From Artemia franciscana (taxonomy: Eukaryota; Arthropoda; Branchiopoda; Anostraca; Artemiidae), in the NCBI RefSeq assembly GCF_032884065.1, contig NC_088867.1:26118662-26182661 (forward strand): a stretch of 64,000 bases of DNA. Reading direction: 5' to 3'. A model generated the notes under the pieces. That model searched no databases. It saw nothing but the letters and a program-made list of their open reading frames with translations, and had not been told where the DNA came from. This document shows, in pieces, positions 58,731 to 64,000 of this stretch; within the stretch, counting starts at the first letter, position 1, and each line of letters opens with the position of its first letter. The translations under genes were made by a program, and so were the position numbers.

Positions 58731-60259
58731 GCAATTGTTAAGAAAACAATTCATGCTTCATAATATACAGAATATTTGTAGCTAACACATTTTGCATGCA
58801 GCCCTGCTTTGCTTTACCCCCCCCCCCCCCTAATGTGTAAATATATAGCCAAAATTATGTAATTCCCATCTATTCTCTCAATGTGTCTCTCTTGTTTCAA
58901 CCTGTGTACTTGTAAATTTAATCTACTCTGACAAAACAAGAACCAAAAAACAAGTAACAGAAAGCAGAATATATTGAAAATATATGATTTGGGCTATATA
59001 TTGGCATACTGGGGGGGGGGGGGGCTTGGGGGTAAAGTATACCAGGGATTCAAAGTATGAATTCTTTTCTTAACACATTTCCTTCTCTATAGATCTTTCT
59101 CTAGGCTTATACTCTCATCAGAATCTAGTTCATAATACCAAATAAAGTTAATTTGAATAGAACAAAGATAGAATCTTCAAATTTTTGTATTTAGCTATAT
59201 CTAATGGTCATATCTGACCAGAGGCAAAATTTACTATGGGACAGGAGGGGGCAACTGCCCCTCCAGACCCCTGTTCCCCCCAAGGTGAAGTTTAATTTCT
59301 TAAAAAATCTTCTTAAAACGAAGATAAGCCTGAATAATTAAAGTATCCATAGAAACTGGTCAGGTTTTCTCTAGTAAACCTTTGGCTTTGTGGTGCTATA
59401 TGGCTCATTCAGATGCTCATTAGAGGGTCTGCAAAGCGCTGAAAATTGAATTCACACCAAAAGCAGTTATTATTTTCAGAAAGAGCATAAAACAGGCCTC
59501 AAGGGGTATGAAAGGTGTGAGTAAAACTTTCAATGAGGTGCTCTTGCTCTGTTAGAAAATGGTTACATAATGAGAATAGAACATTAAAGAATAATTTCAG
59601 AGCTTAAACCATGCCCCAGGATGGTGTAAGATTGCCTTTTTTCGGGTTTGGGTCAGCTTTTCTGTGACTCAGCATTAAAAAAAATATCATGCTTTGAGAA
59701 GATTTTAAGCCATATTAGGACTTTTTTTTCAAATATATATTACCATTTCCCAGATTCTTAAAAGTTTACAAATCAGGATTTAGCAGAGTTATAAGTATAT
59801 TTTAAGTACACATCAGCTTTAATGTACATGGCATTACATGGGAAGTACCAGTTTTTTTTTAAATACATTATGGTGCTGAATGATGATAATTAGGTTTACA
59901 AATAAGGCTATGCTCTAAACCTGATCAGGCAATAATTAAGATTTCATATTTAAAAGAATACTAAATGTTATTGTATCTTCTCCTGTTTGATTTATGAAAA
60001 TATTTTGGCTATGAAAAACTGCTTGCTTAACAAATATATGATTGCTGCTTTTAATTGTAGTCAATCACTGCTACTTATAGTGTAGTTACTGATTCATAGA
60101 AAGGGCTTAATTTAAACACAAAAATACTGAGATATTTTTCTCCTAAAAGTATATTTCTTGACTCTACTGTATTGTTTATGATGATTTTGGTGACGTACAT
60201 CTCCCCCAATAATTGTTGAACTAGTAACCACTTGTTTTAGGCCAAGTCTACTTATAATT
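58731..60259. other. No recognised gene; upstream region of DNAJC10
   Basis: Includes C11 and G13 runs (58817, 59010) and a GGGGGCAACTGCCCC mini-palindrome near 59248. No promoter motif for DNAJC10 could be named. Confidence 0.5.
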
Positions 60260-60421
60260 ATGAGAACAATACATGCTTGTTTCCTGCTGGTTCAACTATG
60301 TGCACCAATTTTAGCAGTGAGCTATTATGATGTTCTTGGAATCAGAAGAGATTCAACAGATCAAGAAATAAGAAGGGCTTTCAAAAAATTGGCTTTGATG
60401 TTGCATCCAGACAAAAATAAA
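60260..60421 (+). CDS. DNAJC10: ERdj5/DNAJC10, first coding exon (signal peptide and J-domain start)
   Basis: ERdj5 is an ER-lumen co-chaperone that combines a J-domain recruiting BiP with thioredoxin domains that reduce disulfides in ER-associated degradation. This exon starts MRTIHACFLLVQLCAPILAV, a signal peptide ending near residue 19. Next is SYYDVLGIRRDSTDQEIRRA and FKKLALMLHPDKNK, helices I-II of the J-domain with the essential HPD at residues 49-51. The start at 60260 is the only Met before the hydrophobic core. The exon ends AAA|GTATGC at 60422, phase 0. It aligns well with the human DFYSLLGV...LHPDKN segment. Confidence 0.92.
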
Positions 60422-61880
60422 GTATGCAACCATTCAGCTATTCTATCAATCTAGGGCAATCATGCACTCTAAAGAATTGTCTATTTAATATGAAATAACC
60501 CTAATTACAAAAAAATATAAAAAAATGGAAAATAGGTTAACACTAGTTGTTAATTCATTCAGTATGCTGGAATTATGTGTAGTAAGTTTATGGTATTCTA
60601 AGAAAATAGGAATTGGAGGTTAATGGCTGAAAAAATTGTAGGTTTCTCTTTAAACTACATCTTAAACAAAATAGGGTTTCCATGAAAAGTTCATCCTTAG
60701 AAATTCATTTTTTAAATTAAGTGACAAACCTAATTTGTCTTTTGGTTTTGAAGATGAATCTAAAACTGTAGAAATTACAAATTGATGCTCAGGTTTTGAT
60801 ATCCATCTAGACTAGTCTAGGGTAATGCTTTCAAAAGTAAATTTCATAAAAAAAACTTTTCTTGTCCTGCATATTGTCTACCCTATTCTATTAATTTACA
60901 TGAGCTGAACTTGAGAGCAAAATCATCCTACAGCTTTTTTGGTAGTTTCTTTTTCACACGATCTTTAAGAGAAAAAATTCTTACATTCAATATTAGCTTG
61001 CCATGTAGCCTAGGTAGGCTATGTAGATTCACCCTTTTGTAATTTTTGTTTTTCAAGGTTATTTATAATATTAATAATAGAAAAGGTCAGAAAAGTCAAT
61101 AGAACGGTTACGACCATAGTTTTTTTTCTGGGAATGAGTTGTTTGGAACAGTTTCTAGGGTTGGGTAGTTCTATAGAGTATAGCATGTATTAATTGTTGA
61201 GGGACAGTTTAGTTGTTTGGAATGAACTCTTTTTTGGAACAGTTTCTTGAACTCTTGTAATACTCAAGCATTACAACAGTTTGGCTCTCAGGTTGCAAAA
61301 TTCCTTGGTTGGAGTTAAGCATGAACTAAATGTGATTTTTATAAGTTCTCCCCTCCCACCATCAATAGGTAAAAGCAATGGTATAAATAATTCAGATTTG
61401 ATAAAAATTATTCTATACGTACTACCCAACCCTAGAAACAGCAACTGCTACTTCCCTTGGGTGCACATATAGTAGAATCTTTAGCACTGGTGTTGCAACT
61501 AAATTTTTAATTAGAAGTGCAACAAAGAAGACTAAAGAAGTACTGTTTTCAGGTCTTAGAAACAAAATTTCATTTTCTTAAGAGTATGTACTGTGCGTAT
61601 TTATGTTCTAATCTGGTAATATCAATATTCTCTTGGAACATACATTGAGTTGAAATAAAAAAACTAGAGTTAAATGTGTTTATAACTACAATTATTAGCA
61701 AATACTTTTGTTCAGGTGAGAATCTATTCATCACAGTGGCTACCTTCTATAGTCATCAAGAAGTTGAAGTACTTTAGAAAATTCTCTAAAATATTATCTT
61801 CAGTAATCAATTAATATATTGTTTCAATTAATGTATCCAATTATGTAATCAATTAATATGTTGTTTATTATGTTTCCTAG
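60422..61880 (+). other. DNAJC10: DNAJC10 intron 1 (1,459 bp)
   Basis: Begins GTATGC and ends TTTCCTAG. No exon or recognised repeat inside; the 63-codon ORF at 61281 is not supported. Confidence 0.75.
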
Positions 61881-62097
61881 AATGACCCTGAAGCTCAAGA
61901 TAAGTTTTTAAAAATGAAACAAGCTTATGAAGTCTTAAAAGACACTGATCTCAGAAGGAAGTATGATCTCTATGGCGAAGAAGGACTTGACAAAAGACCA
62001 TCTAACAATAACTATCATTCTTGGAGCTATTATGAGAAGTCATTTGGATTGTATGATGATGATGAAGAAGTTGTTGTCCTTACCTCAGCGGATTTCT
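61881..62097 (+). CDS. DNAJC10: ERdj5/DNAJC10, second coding exon
   Basis: Continues in frame as NDPEAQDKFLKMKQAYEVLK, then DTDLRRKYDLYGEEGLDKRP, completing J-domain helices III-IV. The ERdj5-specific linker follows, HSWSYYEKSFGLYDDDEEVV and VLTSADF, matching human ESWNYYRYDFGIYDDDPEIITLERREF. That linker separates DNAJC10 from other J-proteins. The donor GTGAGT at 62098 leaves one base of the next codon. The four or more thioredoxin domains and the ER-retention signal must lie beyond 64000, after an intron holding a LINE. Confidence 0.93.
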
Positions 62098-62589
62098 GTG
62101 AGTATCTCTCTGCTTTAAAACTCTAAATATACTTGCTTAGTGCCAGTCAATGCATGCTGATACATACCCAAATCAAATATTGATAACTCTGTGTAATATT
62201 TTTTTGGCCTGAGAAAATTTCACTTTCCTTATAATACAAATTTTAATACAGAAATATAAAATGCAGTAAGAATTATAATTTATTTGAATATTTTGTATAG
62301 TTTGTTCTTTGCTTAGCTTGGGTATTTGAACTTTTCAAAATAAATTTGTTGCTTAAGAAATTTATTTTTAATAGAACTTTTTATAGTAAATTCTTTGAGT
62401 TTTCTTCTTGCACTGGCAGTCTTTGCACAATGATTTTTTGAAACTTTTTCTATTGTTTGATACGTGTAAAAAAAGCGAGTTATGCAACAACTGTGAGTAC
62501 TAGACTGCACAACTGTGACAAGTGTGAGTACTACAGACTGTAATAACTGTGACTACAGTGACAATAAAAGAAATTGAGTTCATTTAAAA
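62098..62589 (+). other. DNAJC10: DNAJC10 intron 2, left part
   Basis: AT-rich; short imperfect repeats of GTGAGTACTA(C)AGACTG and AACTGTGAC near 62490-62560 just before the LINE insertion. Confidence 0.6.
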
Positions 62590-64000
62590 CTTACTTACTT
62601 AGACTTAGGTCCTCCCACGCCTGAGGGCGCATAAGGCAGTAACAGTGGTTCGCCACGACGACCTGTCCTGAGCCCTCGACCAAAGCTCCTCCATCAAAGA
62701 CTTCGCCAGCTTCGCCTCCTTCTCTAACATCCTGCCAACGGTCATTTTGGGTCTCCCTGACTTGTGGAGGCCAGGGGGTATCCAACACCATATGTCTTGA
62801 GGTAGCCTTCCATCACCCATTCGCACCATGTGCGCATCAAGGATGGGGGTATGATTTGTCATGGTATAAGTCTCATCATTTCTTATTCTCTCAGTCCAAT
62901 GTATATTCAAAATAGATCTTAGGCAGTTATTATCGAATGCCCGTAGTCGTTTTCCTAGTTGCGTAGTGATACTCCAAGTTTCGCAACCATATGTAAGGAC
63001 GGAGAGGACATTGCTATTATAAATTTTGAGTTTTAGCTTCTGGGAATATTTGCTATTGAAGGCAGAGCCAGCCAATGCTATTCGGCACAGAATTTATCTT
63101 TCAAGATTGGCATCTTGCATAAGAATGCTGCCGAGATATTTGAACTCTCTCACTACTTCAATTTCCTCATTGTTGACCAAAAGTCCCTCAGCTAAGTCAG
63201 GAATGACCGCATTTGACATTGATTTAGTCTTGTTAGCGTTTATGGAGAGTCCAACAGCATTTGCCACACGCCCAAGTTCATTTATATTGTGTTGTATAGC
63301 TTCTGATTTGCGAGCAAAGAGTGCAATATCGTCTGCAAAAACACCATCATGAAGGGCTCTTAAGGGGTTTAATTGTAGACCCCCACTAAAGCTACATCCA
63401 CGAAGCATAAAATCTATTACTATGGCAAATAACAGTGTCGATAGAATGCAGCCCTGCCTTACACCCGACTGAACGGTGAACCAGTCCGTTAGGCCACCCT
63501 TGGTTTGTACTGCGCACATAATATCGAGATATAGCGCTTTATTTATATTTACAATTTTTATCGGGATCCTGTAATGCATAAAAAATTTCCGCATGGTCTC
63601 GCGGTGTATCGAGTCGAAGGCCTTGAGAAAGTCAATAAATACCGTAAGTAGTTGAACCTGCCATTCATTAGATTTTTTGAGCATGACTCTCAGGCTGAAT
63701 ATTAGGTCACAACACGATCTGTTTTGGCGGAATCCATGTTGTTCATCTCTCAGAACTTTCCCCGCTTTACTTTGAATTCTATTGAGAATAATTTGGCACA
63801 AAACCTTGCTGCCAACTGATTGTAAAGCGTTGCCTCTCCAATTATCACATTTAGTCTTTTGTCTTTTTTTTGAAGAGTTTTACAGTTACTGCCTTTGACC
63901 ATTCACTCTGGACTTTTTCATCATCCCAAACACGTGACAAAAGTTCAAACATGGGCGCTGCTAGGGCGCTTCTACCATATTTCAACAGTTCTGGGGGTAT
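62590..64000 (-). mobile_element. LINE (non-LTR retrotransposon) reverse transcriptase, runs off the window
   Basis: Minus-strand frames give a reverse transcriptase in order. First is PPELLKYGRSALA and WSKAVTVKLFKKK near 63850-64000, then VLRDEQHGFRQNRSCCDLIF, TVFIDFLKAFDSIHRE and VRQGCILSTLLFAIVIDFML. These are followed by DGVFADDIALFA with the catalytic FADD, INANKTKSMS, and VREFKYLGSILM. The tail is LSVLTYGCETW, FDNNCLRSILNIHWTERIRN, GRPKMT and WRTTVTALCALR. A frame change lies near 63850, and one TAA (63091-63093) separates the 235- and 156-codon frames, so the copy is only lightly decayed. The 3' end is a short AAGTAAGTAAG tail near 62590. The clade is RTE-like by its C-terminal pattern, which I hold loosely. 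Confidence 0.9.

Overview
This is an AT-rich, gene-poor stretch of an animal nuclear genome. Coding exons are short, separated by introns of roughly 0.2-2 kb, and buried in transposon remnants, satellite-like arrays and microsatellites. The protein matches (TFIIH p44, cytidine deaminase, ERdj5/DNAJC10) show a metazoan. The cuticle-type secreted His/Tyr-rich gene, whose first intron splits the signal peptide, points to an arthropod. The dispersed foldback repeats look like ones I associate with brine shrimp (Artemia), but that is recollection and inference, not proof.

Layout. 1-7013: no recognised exon, probably intron or upstream DNA of the p44 gene. 7014-9070: last two exons of GTF2H2 (+). 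9071-12624: no recognised gene. 12625-14640: a foldback-family fragment that cuts a broken Helitron Rep gene (-), which in turn abuts a short tandem array. 15860-17640: foldback-family copy and minisatellites. 18462-19508: a complete-looking two-exon secreted His/Tyr-rich gene (-) with TATA box and poly(A) signal. 19706-23315: tandem-array elements of about 290-bp monomers. 23560-27545: several reverse foldback-family copies. 28213-30258: broken Mutator-like transposase followed by a YqaJ-type nuclease domain. 30381-34925: more foldback copies and a LINE 3' fragment. 35286-36884: two opposed MITEs around two (TA)n tracts. 36930-38000: degenerate tandem array. 40495-45272: foldback copies, a LINE remnant and a palindrome/(TA)n locus. 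46620-47022: second, different MULE transposase remnant. 48794-51170: two exons of cytidine deaminase (+). 52800-54380: reverse copy of the tandem-array element. 56828-58730: deleted Helitron-like element between inverted repeats. 60260-62097: first two exons of DNAJC10 (+). 62590-64000: antisense LINE inside its next intron.

The four host genes have unrelated jobs (transcription/DNA repair, pyrimidine salvage, ER protein folding, and a secreted structural or metal-binding protein), so no functional cluster is apparent. The most interesting signals are in the mobile DNA. A tandem-array family with 11-bp subterminal inverted repeats recurs three times on its own, and a fourth copy lies directly 5' of a Helitron replication gene. 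A second family carries a roughly 110-bp near-perfect hairpin in many copies. The His/Tyr-rich gene, with three 24-residue repeats, is the most novel-looking host gene.
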